From Tricholoma matsutake (Eukaryota; Basidiomycota; Agaricomycetes; Agaricales; Tricholomataceae): a stretch of DNA of 64,000 bases. Positions within the stretch are counted from its first letter, which is position 1, and the number at the start of each line of letters is the position of its first letter. The notes beneath the pieces were generated by a model. That model was given only the letters and a program-made list of their open reading frames with translations, did not search any database and was not told the DNA's origin. The stretch spans positions 6,014,001-6,078,000 of the forward strand of contig AP026538.1 in the NCBI GenBank assembly GCA_026075535.2. Reading direction: 5' to 3'. The translations under genes were made by a program, and so were the position numbers. This document shows, one piece after another, positions 24,601-34,741 of the stretch.

Positions 24601-25058
24601 AACAAGTTGGCCCATATGCAATCTCTAAAGTGATCTTGCCTAATGCGGTAGTGCTAAAATTACCCCGATCATTCAAGATTGATCCCGAGATTAACATATC
24701 CCGCCTATGCCCTTACCGCCCACCCACTATTCCTGGCCAACAAACTACTCCACAACCTCCAATAATAGTAGAAGGTGCTCCAGAATATGTAGTTGAAGAA
24801 ATTCTAGACTCACGTCTTCGATGGAACAAATTGGAGTTCTTAATAAAGTGGAAAAACTATACCGACGAAAATAATTTGTGGGAGCCCGAAGAGAATTGTA
24901 AGCAAGCACACAACGTGATCGCCCAATTCTTTAAACATAATCTGAATGCTCCGCGTCGCATTGCAAGAATGGTGTATGAGGGGATGAGATTCTGGCCTTA
25001 CCAAAATTTCACAGAGGGGACAGACACAATATTTTCTTGCCTGGAAGTCGAGGCATAA
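21620..25058 (+). pseudogene. Gypsy 2 pol: RT, RNase H, integrase, chromodomain
   Basis: The late protease block (GKTNLIIGCLWLQKHNPEID) precedes reverse transcriptase ([38 protein letters not shown], catalytic FIDD at about 22585). RNase H has RVESDASDFATGVVLS and WTDHQNLQYF. Integrase has HHNTLTAGHPGRW, NYWWP, CDTCMRG and ISVDFITGLPKSQGYNAI. The second Asp of its DDE triad is Asn in VISNRGPQF (near 24086), and AYHPQTDGQTE follows. A C-terminal chromodomain (VVEEILDSRLRWNKLEFLIK, NLWEPEENC) would target insertion to methylated-histone chromatin. Stops: 22166 TAA, 22214 TGA, 22421 TGA, 22904 TGA, 23672 TGA, 24245 TGA and a nearby TAG. Confidence 0.92.
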
Positions 25059-25069
25059 AAGGGGGGTAA

Positions 25070-25469
25070 TGTTAGGAAACCACCCCATTACCTAATAAAA
25101 TTTCATTTTTATTTTATTATGTTGAATTACGCTACATGATGCCAAATGACACTATACTTTGATAGGTGAGAATTTTATTTCGCATGCATCAATATGTATG
25201 TGCATGTACGAGTGTGTCAGTAACAACAATGTACAATATATGTAACATAGTATATAAACCCTAAATATACGCCTAGGGGACCCCAGTTGTGTTCTCTTAG
25301 GTATTCCACCTACACTTGTGGTGTGAATGGCCTTTGTCAACAAACTCATCTATTAATAACCCCTCGCATCAAACCATCAGTTCCCCCATCATGCGTGCAG
25401 ATCCCACCCCCTTCTTGTAGAGAGAACCTACACGGTCTTAGCTAGCAGATAGTGGGTGTTGCCCTAACA
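25070..25469 (+). repeat. 3' LTR of gypsy 2
   Basis: 400 bp, followed by CTGAC at 25470-25474. It is preceded by the purine run aaaaggggggtaa (25057-25069), the likely polypurine tract. Confidence 0.95.
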
Positions 25470-25676
25470 CTGACGATGCCGAATGGTATGTCCCATCAAT
25501 GGAAGGGTCGTGCTCTGGAGTTCCTGGTAAAATGGAGCCTAGGGGAATACACTTGGGAGCCATTGAGCATCTGCAATGAACTTGCAGCCTTGGATGGATA
25601 CTTGGCCCTTGTCGGTGCCAAGGACTGGATGGATCTGCCCAAGCACGCAGCTGCACACACTCAGGCTGGTAAATAA

Positions 25677-26112
25677 CTTGGTATGGAAAAGGATTCTGGG
25701 ATGCTCAACATGGAGGTTACCGCATGCTGTGGCCTTTCAGACTCCAATCCTGTACAGTAGGACAGGTGGAGATTATTATTTTTTTCTATTCAGCCTCCCA
25801 TAATGTTGATGGGAGGGAATAGGTTCTTCAGTGACAACCCAATGGATGACAGTAACTCTGAGACTGACGACCAGTCTCAAAGGGGGAAGGATGTTAGGAG
25901 GAATAGGGAAGGAGGATGAGGACTCAAGCCACAAGGCTTGAGGTGATGAGAGACAGAGAGAGAGCTGCAAGGCCTGAGACCAAGGGAGCAAGAAATGTGA
26001 GATCAAAGAGACACCTGAGGTCGAGACCCTTTGGTGGGCAAAAGGAGAATGGGACGAGAGGATGGGGGATGGAGGAACAATGCCCATTTGGGCATTGTGG
26101 TTCATCATTTTG
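25677..26112 (+). other. Gypsy 1 3' end: polypurine tract and putative LTR start
   Basis: About 200 bp after the gypsy 1 chromodomain stop, caaagggggaagga (25879-25892) looks like a polypurine tract. The following tgttaggagg would start the 3' LTR. The end of that LTR could not be fixed. The sequence then grades into a broken coding region. Confidence 0.45.
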
Positions 26113-28278
26113 GATGTGACATCTGCAAGCAGTACACCATGCATGTGTACCAGCTGGAGTTTGACCAGGACCCTGACTATCTCAATGCTAAGGACTGCCA
26201 TGACCACAAGATATCAAGCGGCCTCCAGATGACTTCAGGAGGATTATGAGGATGAGACAGCTAGACTCAGGGCCCAAATTCAGCGCCTTGAGGATGAGTT
26301 GGACCAATGTCTGAAGGATTGCCTGGCCAGACAACCCCATGGTCGTGAGCCTTCCCTCTGACCGTGTTCTCCAGTCCAGGAGTGTTCTTACATTGTTGCC
26401 TCCACTAAGCCCGCCATGCCTGCCCCAAAGGTTCAACCAGCAGAGGCAATGGATGTGGACGAGGGTGAGAAGGAGAGGGGGCACCCTCTCCTTCCCCCTC
26501 CAGGGCCCCAGATGATCAACCTGGCACTGGATATTTCTCGACTGGCTAACTGGTCCCCAGCTCCTCCAGTCCGTAATCCTGTTCCCCCTACCTTGCTGCA
26601 AAACAGTGCCGAGTTCGATATATGGGCCGTGGCTGCTCAGCAGCCCAGCAATGAGACTTATCTATGGCAAGCGCAGTCCTATGTGCGCTATGCCAGCTTA
26701 ACCCCTTCTGAGACCTGGACCCCCTTAATGAGCTATGCCATTGCCAACTGGAGACTTCCCCAGTGGCTCCCCATGGATCAACAATCCTCCAAGGGGATTT
26801 AGCAACTGCATGAGCCAGGCAGGATGGCTCAACCCCGAATCAATGACCTGGTGGAATTCTGGGCCCAATTCATGCATCGACAACTCTACCAATTCCAGAA
26901 CTCCTCTGGGTTGGTTCTAGATGAACATCAAGTTTCTCTTCCCCGCATAAGGGGAATGCTTTTATTATGACAACAAGTCCCTCCTGGACTGTCTCAGCGA
27001 CAGAAGTCCAGTTTAAATCTGTGCCTGGCAGAGGTCTTCACCACCCCAGGATTGTATTGAAGATTGCAATCATCGTTGGCTGTCTCCGTTGCTCTGTGCC
27101 AAGACTGACAGTTCATGTCCCCAGTGACTGACAACATCACCGTGGAGGAGGTTGTCTGACATCTGGCTTCAATTGGAGTCCTGGACCATAAGGTCTGGGA
27201 AGCCTACTACTATGGAATAGGAATATTGACAGCGGCTACTCAGTCCCGCAGGGAAGATGAGTCCACAGACGCTAATGCTACCCTGCAACATGTTTGTCAA
27301 GTGGCTCAACCTGCACCCAAAGATGCCCCTCTGATGACAGAACCCTGTCTGTGGCTGCCTCCTCCTGGGGCATGCTGTTTAACTCAGCCCCCACTGGCCT
27401 AGCACAAGAGAGACAGGGAATCACCTGAGACTCCCCAGCCTTTGGGGGGGCTGCTAGGACTGTCTTCCTCTACTCATGCCATGCTCCCCAGCTCGGTGTC
27501 TCATTCTTCCACCTTGACTACACAACCTGCAGGCCATGTTGATCCTCTCATTACTCCTGCCATGCCTTCTTGTCCTGCCTACACATCCTCTGAGCCATCG
27601 GCCCCAGGGCCATCCAGCTCCACTTTCCGGTCCTTGAGTCTCCACCCATTGCTTCCCAGTGTACACCTGGGGGTACCCGGACTCTCTCATGGAACCTCTA
27701 ACCCTGTCTCGTCGACCATGCTCCCCATTGTGGTGGTACCTTCTCCCAGCCTCACTCCCCTTGCTCCTGTCTCTCCAACCCTGTCGACTGCTTCCCAACC
27801 TCTGGAGACCCCAGACTTTGTGGATGGAGGATGGTCCTACATAGGTCCTCCCTGTCAAGCCAAGGCCAATAAAAATAGGGCAAAGAGGGAACAAAAGAAG
27901 GAGCAATTAGGTGCGACTGGACCCCCACCTGCAGGGTCAGGAGGGGGCAAGTTCCAACTTTTTGCATGCCCTACTCAGAGTCGACGAAAGAACAAGGGTT
28001 CTGAGTCCAAGTGCACTGACTCGGTCTCTGAGTCCAGAGATGACTCAGATGCTCCAGTCGCTGCCTGCCCAGAGGGAGAGCAGCTTTTCGAATCCGCTGC
28101 CATGGAATTGTCCCCAGTGACTCCCATTTCACAGGTGGCCTCACTGGTGTCTACTACAGAGTCACCCATCTTTTCGTCCCTCCCGTTAGACAATGGAATG
28201 GATATGGATGAACCCCTCGGCAGTCGGTCCTCTGGAAACTCCAGTGTTCCCCCTGCTCAACCCTCCAGGGCTGAGTAA
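26113..28278 (+). pseudogene. Gag-like basidiomycete retroelement protein with Ser/Pro-rich tail
   Basis: The pieces MHVYQLEFDQDPDYLNAKDC (near 26138), MDVDEGEKERGHPLLPPPGP, MINLALDISRLANWSPAPPV, EFDIWAVAA and WRLPQWLP match, from memory, a repeated basidiomycete protein that precedes LTRs and may be a gag analogue. The frame is broken repeatedly between 26800 and 27440 (stops after SSKGI, MLLL and elsewhere). A long open stretch, 27442-28278, is Ser/Pro/Thr-rich, with a short basic segment (KANKNRAKREQKKEQ) and the tail PLGSRSSGNSSVPPAQPSRA. No enzymatic motif is seen. It ends 88 bp before an LTR in the same orientation, so it is the 3' gene of a non-autonomous or truncated LTR element. Confidence 0.6.
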
Positions 28279-28365
28279 AAAGTAATTCTTCTTGCATCAC
28301 ATTTCCTTCTTGATATCTTGGGATGGTTGTGGCTTGCCCTCCGGGTTCAAGCCAAAGGGGGAGAG

Positions 28366-28552
28366 TGTAGTGGTGGCTGACTAGTTGTCAGTCTTTATAT
28401 ATATTTACTTTACCTTTCGATAGCCTTGTACCAGACCCTTTATAAGGGCCAGCTCTTATTTAGATCAACAGACTTTTACCTTACCAACATCAATATACAT
28501 TATATGTGTTAGTATTGCGTGAAAGCTAAAGTCTACCTCCCAGTTTACTACA
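28366..28552 (+). repeat. Short LTR (3' LTR of the gag-like element)
   Basis: Starts tgtagtgg and ends ttactaca (inverted tgtagt/actaca). It is preceded by the polypurine tract aaagggggagag and contains ctttatataag-like promoter sequence (near 28438). The matching 5' LTR is not in the window. Confidence 0.7.
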
Positions 28553-28945
28553 CTTTTCTAGGAGCCAGGCATAGTTGGCACCTGTAGCATAGCGGTCAGG
28601 GCCATCCTCATCCTGCTGTAAGTTGATAAGCCTCTTTATGAAGAATGTATCACAAACACTAATTCCATCTTCTCTCCTCTCCCTTGAAACTTCCTGCTGA
28701 AGTAAATAAAGCATCTGGTTCTGATGTTCATCTGTGAACCACTCGCATGTCAGGTATGTTGTAAGATGAACAGCCAATATTGAAGCTGAAAACCCCTTGA
28801 TGTCGCCAGCCCATGAAATACATGCCAACACATTTTGGACCTGGCTGACCAATCCTTTTGTGTCATTGGTATGCTGCTTGCTGTGACTCTGTTTCTGTAG
28901 ACTTTCCTCTGCATCTGGCCATTTCTTTTTCAGTGGTCACAGGTG
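28553..28945 (-). pseudogene. Ulp1-like (C48 protease family) protein, N-terminal fragment
   Basis: The minus-strand frame reads KKKWPDAEESLQKQSHSK, LVSQVQNVLACISWAGDIKG, LTTYLTCEWFTDEHQNQML and DTFFIKRLINL. This is the pattern of the region just before the catalytic His of basidiomycete Ulp1/SUMO-protease-like proteins (WL.DEHIN.ML...), which are often encoded by transposons. The His-Asp-Cys core should lie downstream, but the frame runs into the LTR end at 28552 and stops at 28526. The retroelement insertion has removed the active site. Confidence 0.55.
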
Positions 28946-29490
28946 AAAGACTTGCACCCAATAGGAAAGGGGGACGCTCCTTGACCTTGTACCGCCACCA
29001 CCTCGAAAAACTCTCACAGTCAAGGAATGTAAGAGACGAGAGGGAAAGACAACCAAGAACATAGAATAGCATAGAACCACCACACTGTAATGTGACATAA
29101 CCTACCATACTATGACACAACCCCCACCCCCTTCCCAACCCCAAACTAGGCAAAAAAGTACTGTGGCAATGGCCAGCAAAACACAAAAAGATCCGAAAGA
29201 ACTGGAAGGTATAAACACCGATGTGTGAACAAAAGAGCAAGCACTCGCATTCCTACATGCTAGAGACTACTTAATACCAGGCAAGCCAGCTGATCTCCCT
29301 ACTCTTTCAAACATACTGTTTCAGTTCAGCTATGCAGCCACAAAAATGCCTAAAGCACTAACCGACGGTATACAAGCAGTAGCATTCCTACATCAGGAAA
29401 ACGTGGAGATACAGATATAACCAGATGGGAATTGCCAAACCCTCCAAGTTTGACAGATGTAAATAATGGGTTACCTATTCATAACAATGG
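28946..29490. other. Stretch without recognisable gene
   Basis: An open frame on the minus strand (to 29240) is not supported by any family or codon pattern. It may include the upstream exon of the Ulp1-like fragment. Confidence 0.4.
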
Positions 29491-29915
29491 ATGCAGGAAT
29501 TGCAGTGTCTTGGAATGTAGTGCACTGGCCAGCCAATTCTTTGATCAATTTATCTGCAGCTGGAATGCTGACATTACTCTGACCTGAGGCTCACAATACT
29601 TGGAAAGAGTTGCGATGCTTTGGAATGTGGTGGAAGGGCTACCTAATTCTTTGATCAATTTATCTGCAGCTGGAATGCTGACATTACTCTGAACTGAGGC
29701 TCACAATGCTTTGAAAGAGTTGCAATGCTTTGGAATATGGTGGAAGGGCCAGCCAATTCTTTCATTAATTTATTTGCAGCTGGAATGCTGACATTACTCT
29801 GAACTGAGGCTCAATGCTTGGAAAGAGTTCCAATGCTTTGGAATGTGGTGGAAGGGCCAGCCAATTCTTTCATTAATTTATTTGCAGCTGGAATGCTCTG
29901 AACTGAGGCCCAGTC
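29490..29915 (+). repeat. Tandem repeat of about 110 bp, four copies
   Basis: Units share ttggaatgtggtggaagggc, cagccaattctttgatcaat, tgcagctggaatgctgacat and actctgaactgaggctc. The conserved tgcagc block recurs at 29554, 29664, 29774 and about 29882, a period of 108-110 bp. The last copy has a small deletion. Confidence 0.88.
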
Positions 29916-30278
29916 AAAAGTCAGTCGAATCAGAGAGGGTTAGATTGAGTTAGAACAAAAAAAAACTGCTGTCCTGATGTAAATGTATGTAAATAGCTAT
30001 GACTCCATATATATCAAGGAATGAGACACTTCTCAGATACTTTTGATCAAGCTTCACGTGCACATGCAGCCAGATCTAGTCAGATGTTTTTAGATAGATA
30101 TACATAGGGTCAAAATGACATTGTATTAAGCTTCAATTTTGCTCTATTCCAAATAATATCAATCAATGATAATCAAGGCAAATCGATACCGATCTATCTC
30201 TCAAGGCAAAATGCATGACATATTATATTGCGAGAACATATATAGAGCCCATAGAAACATAGAAATTATGACGCTAAC
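29916..30278. other. AT-rich stretch without recognisable gene
   Basis: No coding pattern seen. It may include the 3' end of the minus-strand gene at 30279-30862. Confidence 0.4.
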
Positions 30279-30862
30279 CTGCGGAGCCAGTTTGCAGCGC
30301 TGTGACCTCCTGCATTTCCAATCTATCCAAATGTGTAATCGATTGATCAGTCGGACACCCCAGGAGCAGCGCCTGCAGCTTTCTGTGGTCAAAAAAAGAA
30401 GTTAGGACTGTGGCACATAGATATGGACAGCTTACCATGGAGAATTCACAATCCTTCCAGTGCTGTAATTTATGTGAGTCATGATACTAAAGAACATACA
30501 AAGGCACGCAGACCTTCTTCTGCTCTGCAGAGAGGTTATCATAATATTACTTGAAATCACTCATGGAACCATGAGGGTTATGCTCTTTCCAATCCAAAGC
30601 ACATAGGTTTCTGGTTATCAATAGGCAACATTAGTCTATACCTAGAACTTCTACAATACAATCACTTACCAGGCAGTAGTCGGATGAGGGTTTGGCCACA
30701 TCGTCCCAGCTTTCTTCCCTGTCCCAAGTCCCACACTAGGGACTGTGATGGTAACAGCAGCATCAACAGGAGCTTCAGTAGCAGGAGCTTCAACAGGAGC
30801 CACAGTAGCAGGAGCATTGACAAGAGCTGCAGAGGTTGTAGTCAGATTATCAAAGGTTGAAA
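30279..30862 (-). CDS. Hypothetical spliced protein fragment with Ala/Pro repeats
   Basis: Two exon-like blocks on the minus strand have good splice sites. Block 30670-30862 (acceptor tccgtcag, donor gtaagt) encodes an Ala/Pro/Thr/Val repeat (NAPATVAPVEAPATEAPVDA) followed by GLGTGKKAGTMWPNPHPTTA. Block 30279-30382 (acceptor gaccacag, donor gttagc) encodes LQALLLGCPTDQSITHLDRL and EMQEVTALQTGSA. Start and stop are not found, and the function is unknown. The repeat resembles a flexible linker. Confidence 0.4.
30751..30838 (+). repeat. Short tandem repeat, caggagc-based, about 18-21 bp
   Basis: Units like gcatcaacaggagcttcagtagcaggagc repeat. In the minus-strand frame they encode APATEAPV-type units, so this is an in-frame coding minisatellite. 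Confidence 0.65.
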
Positions 30863-31408
30863 CTGACGGATATGAGTTTATTTTTCGAGGAATATTCCAG
30901 GTCCAGGATTAGCGTGTGATTAGGTCCTAGATTGAGCACTTTCCCAGGTCCTGCTATATGGATCACATGGTCTATTGCCTGAAACCTAATCCAACAACTT
31001 GGTCACAACTTTGGTTTCCTTGTCGCAACCTTTGGTTTCAGAAATGCAGCTACTTAGTTCGGTTATGGTTATATTTAGGCTCTGGACTCGGCTCTGGTTT
31101 ATCACTCCATACTGCTTTATTGGCAATTACAGCTATGACACTCGGGTAACAACCAAAACACTCATGTCTGATTCTGGAATAACCACGTAGCATGCCGGGG
31201 AGCCGGCGGCAGAGCCCACTACTTTCATAGTGCAAACAATGGCAAATGAGAGCAGGTGTTGATGGTGGGATGCACACCATTGACTTGTCCACTTTGTATT
31301 ATGTAGTTACTTAGTTTGGACTCCTTGGTGGACATTCAATAGTACCCTAAATTGTCAAACAAACAGCAACTTATATTTGACATACTTGAAGGAATACAAA
31401 TTAAACCT
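30863..31408. other. Stretch without recognisable gene
   Basis: Only short open frames on both strands, with no family match. Confidence 0.4.
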
Positions 31409-31880
31409 CTAATGGTGTGCATAAGCCGAAGAAGATGGAAATCTATCGGTCAAAGTATCTCTATTCCACCCAGCAGCTTTTCCTTCCAGCCTACAATAGG
31501 AGTTGTGGGGGGAAAAAAATACATTACCAATGCGTCCAGAGGTCAAAGGCTCTCCGGGAGGTGGAATGGATGGCTGCCATAGCTGTACTGCATGGTAAAG
31601 CCAGCCAGATAAAAAGATAAGGATGTCACCTGGAGTATATCTGTAAAAGAGAGAAAGGCTAAGATGTCATTGAAAGCAGTTGAAAATTCTTACCGAAATG
31701 TAAGCCCCAAATCAGATAGATGCATATCTCCTCCGGTAAAGAACCCCACAGGGAAGCAAGCTGTGGGGCCATTGTCAGGGATTAAGAGATTGGCTTCGTT
31801 GAGTTCAGGTTCATGTTGGACTTCCTGCTCCTGATCCAATCCTTCATCGCTGTTCTCACTCCCTTCCGCTGCAACTCCAT
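31409..31880 (-). CDS. 2OG-Fe(II) dioxygenase-like protein, C-terminal exons
   Basis: Exon 31694-31880 (acceptor ctatag, donor gtaaga) has an acidic linker, then NLLIPDNGPTACFPVGFFTG and GDMHLSDLGLTF. Exon 31409-31640 (acceptor ttacag) continues YTPGDILIFLSGWLYHAVQL and GRIGNVFFSPHN to TAG. The order GDM-L..LGL-Y.PGD...F..G.LYHAV....-GRIGNVFF fits the double-stranded beta-helix core of basidiomycete 2OG-dioxygenase-like proteins. Candidate metal and substrate residues are the His in LYHAV and the Arg in GRIG. The first His-x-Asp motif would be in upstream exons that I could not place. The fragment may be a transposon-linked relative rather than a host enzyme. Confidence 0.5.
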
Positions 31881-31928
31881 CTATAGGTCATCATCGCGAC
31901 AACTCGTATCCCCGAGTTTGGGGATGGA

Positions 31929-33129
31929 TTGCAGAACCCGACACACTGCTATAGGACCCTGTGTGTGTTAAGTGAGGTGGGACATGAATGCTTAATTCCA
32001 GCCCCTCGCATGGCCCATTTTGAGCTACTAGCTGCTGATGTGGATCACGTGAGTGTCATCAGCTTTGCCCATTCTCATTCACCTTTTGGGGTAGAGATGA
32101 GCAAACATTTTTTTATTGTCTTTCATGTCCCCAACACAATCCATTCTACAACATTCTGCTGCAGTTCCAGGGCATCTTCGGAGTTGAGTTTAAGCCCTTC
32201 TGACTCTGTCAGTCATCTGCTTTCTTGGTGTTCCTCTCTCCACTCCCTCACACCATCATCCCAGCACTCCTCTCCCCACCTACCAGCACCCTCCTCACCC
32301 ACATCTGGGAACCTGCTGCAAAATCACCTCTCTCCCTCCTCTGATCGCCCATACAGTGAAGACCTTTGCTCTCATGGGAATCAGGGTCTTATGTTCAATT
32401 CTGTGAGAACGATGCAGCCAAACACTTTCTTCATTGCACCAGCAGATATGCCCCCAGCTGCAAACCCTGAATGGGGGGAACACGGCCCACCACCCACCCT
32501 GACACTACGTCTGCAAGTTTCTCCAACAAGCTCTGAGAGGCCTGCAGCCACATATACAAACAGTGTGGGATTGTTGCTCCAACTCAAGGGCATAGACACG
32601 AATGATCCACAAGTTGTCAATGCTCAGTGTCAGCAGGGATGGACCCTAACACACTTGGTTAGGAACCATCGCGCTATGGTTTTGCTACTAAAGCAATTAG
32701 GTTTCACTGTGCCTCTTCCCAAAAAAGGTGGTAAGATTGACATCCATGGTCTCACCTTCCAGGCTTCAGAGGTTTTGGATCACTTCAGTTGGGCAGCAAC
32801 TTCGTTTGACCACAAATGCGGCTGGTATGACTGGGCTGAGGTGGCAGCAAGAAGCCAATGGAAAGGACTCATTCCAGGTTAGCCCCTTCTAGCTAGGCTT
32901 TTCATGCAAAGTGCATATTTTGACATCTGCCACAGGGAAGGACGAGGCTAGCTACAAATTGTATTCCCTCTGGAGAGGCATATGCTACCTTTGGAGTTCT
33001 AATGGTCCCATATCCACTGGCCAGATCCCTAATGCAAGGTCAACTGACCCCGATGAAGCCTTTGGTGCTGGAGTGACCCAAAATCAACTCTCTACTTCCA
33101 AGGCCACTTTGTCACTCTGTCTTGAATAG
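31929..33129 (+). CDS. Hypothetical protein, two exons
   Basis: An open frame 31929-32877 joins a second exon 32935-33129 across an intron (gttagc...gccacag) with the phase kept (G split), ending at TAG. The start is uncertain. The coding-like part begins at ATG 32412 (MQPNTFFIAPADMPPAANPE), and the part before it is Ser/Pro/His-rich. The later segment is compact and well balanced (LLLQLKGIDTNDPQVVNAQC, LLLKQLGFTVPLPKKGGKID, FQASEVLDHFSWAATSFDHK), then exon 2 (DEASYKLYSLWRGICYL). I do not recognise the family. A region with many Trp, Tyr and Leu residues is typical of globular proteins. Confidence 0.5.
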
Positions 33130-33181
33130 TATAGCTGTCGTAACTGTGCCCTCTGTTGACTCAACCAATTTTATTCTCACC

Positions 33182-33250
33182 ACTCGAATTTGTGAACTAA
33201 GTGTACTCGAATTTGTGAACTAAAGGTACTCGAATTTGTGAACTAAGTGA
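33182..33250 (+). repeat. Tandem repeat of 23 bp, three copies
   Basis: Unit actcgaatttgtgaactaag, at 33182, 33205 and 33228, nearly identical. Confidence 0.9.
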
Positions 33251-33744
33251 AAAGCTGCACATTTGTTGTACAAAGGATTGGGACTACTCCAATCGTGCTT
33301 TCTTCCTCTTCTGGGTCTCTTCCTGTTTGTGTTACAGTGCTCATCTCGCTGTCTCAAGCATACCCTGCAGCTGCTGTCGCTTCATAGTGTGCTTGGCTGC
33401 CAAATCAGCATCTGTCTGCAAATCGACATTGCTTTGGATTGTGTCAAGAACGAGGTGATATGGAATTGAGATAGCATAGTCATCGCCATGCCTGCCTTGA
33501 GGGATTGTCCGAAAGATGTGCTTTTGCAGAATTCGGATATAGTGATTCTCACTTGAACCTGGGATTATCTGTTTTTATGAATAGTCACAAGGTTGTAAAC
33601 CATTGTAAAGGGTCCCTTACCTGATATCTCTCTGTTCATGACACAACATACTTCCAGTACACTTTGATGTCATTTTGGAAGAAAATGTATTGATACTTGT
33701 CAGCAAGTGATGCCAAGACCACCCTTGCTGAATCGTCAAGACCA
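33251..33744. other. Stretch downstream of the PD-(D/E)XK-like gene
   Basis: Holds a minus-strand continuation in a shifted frame (DDSARVVLASLADKYQYIFF at about 33660-33725), probably the true C-terminus of the gene upstream, ending near 33644. The rest is featureless. Confidence 0.45.
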
Positions 33745-34421
33745 TCAATTGAGGTCGGAGTCTTTCCCAGCCCAAGACTCGAGTTGTTCAGATTCTGTAA
33801 GCTCCCAAAAATTGACGGTAACTGCCTTCAACTGTCTTCCAATGCCTTTGACAATCTTATCCTCTATATTAACTGTAATCACAAGCTGTATACCACCAAA
33901 AGTACCCGCCACCAGCCTAGCAGCATCTTGGCCAAGTTTTTTTGCTGTTTCACTGTAACCCACTTCCCAAGCAATCGTCGGATAATGGGTCCAGGCATCA
34001 GGTATGTCAGGCTGCTCATAGATTGCAAAATCGGGGGTCTTCTCTCCATCATCAGATAACCAGACATTAGATCCACCACTAAATCTGGCATTGGGTGTAT
34101 CTCCACAAAAACTGACCCCATGGATGTGTTCGTCAGATATCCTTGGGAAGATTTGGCTGATAGACTCATGAATCATGGTAGGAAAATGCACGATAAGGTC
34201 AGTGCCAGAAAAGTTGGTGCTTAAAAGATTATTAGATAACCCGTCAAAATTTTGAAGGGTCAGGTGTTAAACTCACTGAGCCTGTGCCCATCCTTCTAGT
34301 TCACCCTTTTCTGCCATCAGCTGCAGAGTTTGAAAGGTTTCAGATGCAATACCTTTCACTAATATATGGTTTGGAGCACCAGCCATTCGTGTCAAGAACA
34401 GATTCAACTCAGAAAGGATAC

Positions 34422-34700
34422 TATAAGGGCAACCTAAGCCTCTAGCAAAGGGAAATCTGAAGTTAAAATTATACTACATAATACAGGGATTGGGGACACA
34501 CCTAGCAAAGGGAAATCCAAAGAGAAAACTCTAAGGATCCCCTTGCTGATGCCCAGTATATGTGAAGACAACAAAAATCAAATATAACCTAAAAATAGAA
34601 AAAGGCGGAGATAGGCAGATCAAGGCCGCCGAATGACATCATACCAAGGGGTAGGTGTCGGAAGGGGTACTCTGCAGGGCACCCCCCTAGTCCCCTTACA
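34422..34700 (-). repeat. 3' LTR of gypsy 3
   Basis: 279 bp. Flanked on the outside by GATAC at 34417-34421. Confidence 0.95.
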
Positions 34701-34741
34701 TCACCCCCTCTCTAAGATGCATTGCCCCGATGCATTCGAAA

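Larger units (their letters stand above)
20032..25469 (+). mobile_element. Gypsy 2: complete chromodomain Ty3/gypsy retrotransposon
   Basis: Two LTRs (20032-20433 and 25070-25469) begin tgttagg and end cctaaca. The 5-bp target duplication CTGAC flanks them (20027-20031 and 25470-25474). The insertion lies within gypsy 1 coding sequence. Gag and pol are both disabled by stops. The total length is 5438 bp. Confidence 0.95.
18086..25676 (+). pseudogene. Gypsy 1: 5'-truncated chromodomain Ty3/gypsy pol, split by gypsy 2
   Basis: The frame begins inside RNase H (GFLSKKFLDAQRNYHTFEHE, then TNHKALEFF). Next come the integrase zinc region (INQAHCIVSHFG, CNSCQACLQSKGEY), the DDE core (ESIGMDLVGPFPKSEGFNYL, VYDWDSKFTS, FHPQTDGATE) and GDLVYLSMKNLRM...RVHNRFHVSLLRPYH. 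Gypsy 2 interrupts it at 20031. The remaining chromodomain (KGRALEFLVKWSLGEYTWEP) is read in 25475-25676. Gag, protease and reverse transcriptase are absent. In-frame stops are 18229 TGA, 18997 TAG, 19435 TGA, 19705 TGA, about 19741 TGA and 19813 TGA. Several sit where relatives have Arg. A frameshift lies just after the gypsy 2 junction. Confidence 0.88.

Noticed and set aside
27454..27906. 150-codon minus-strand frame opposite the Ser/Pro-rich protein
   Set aside because: A shadow of the plus-strand coding region, with no homology pattern of its own.
29490..29915. CRISPR-like array
   Set aside because: Units of about 110 bp are contiguous with no unique spacers, and the genome is eukaryotic.
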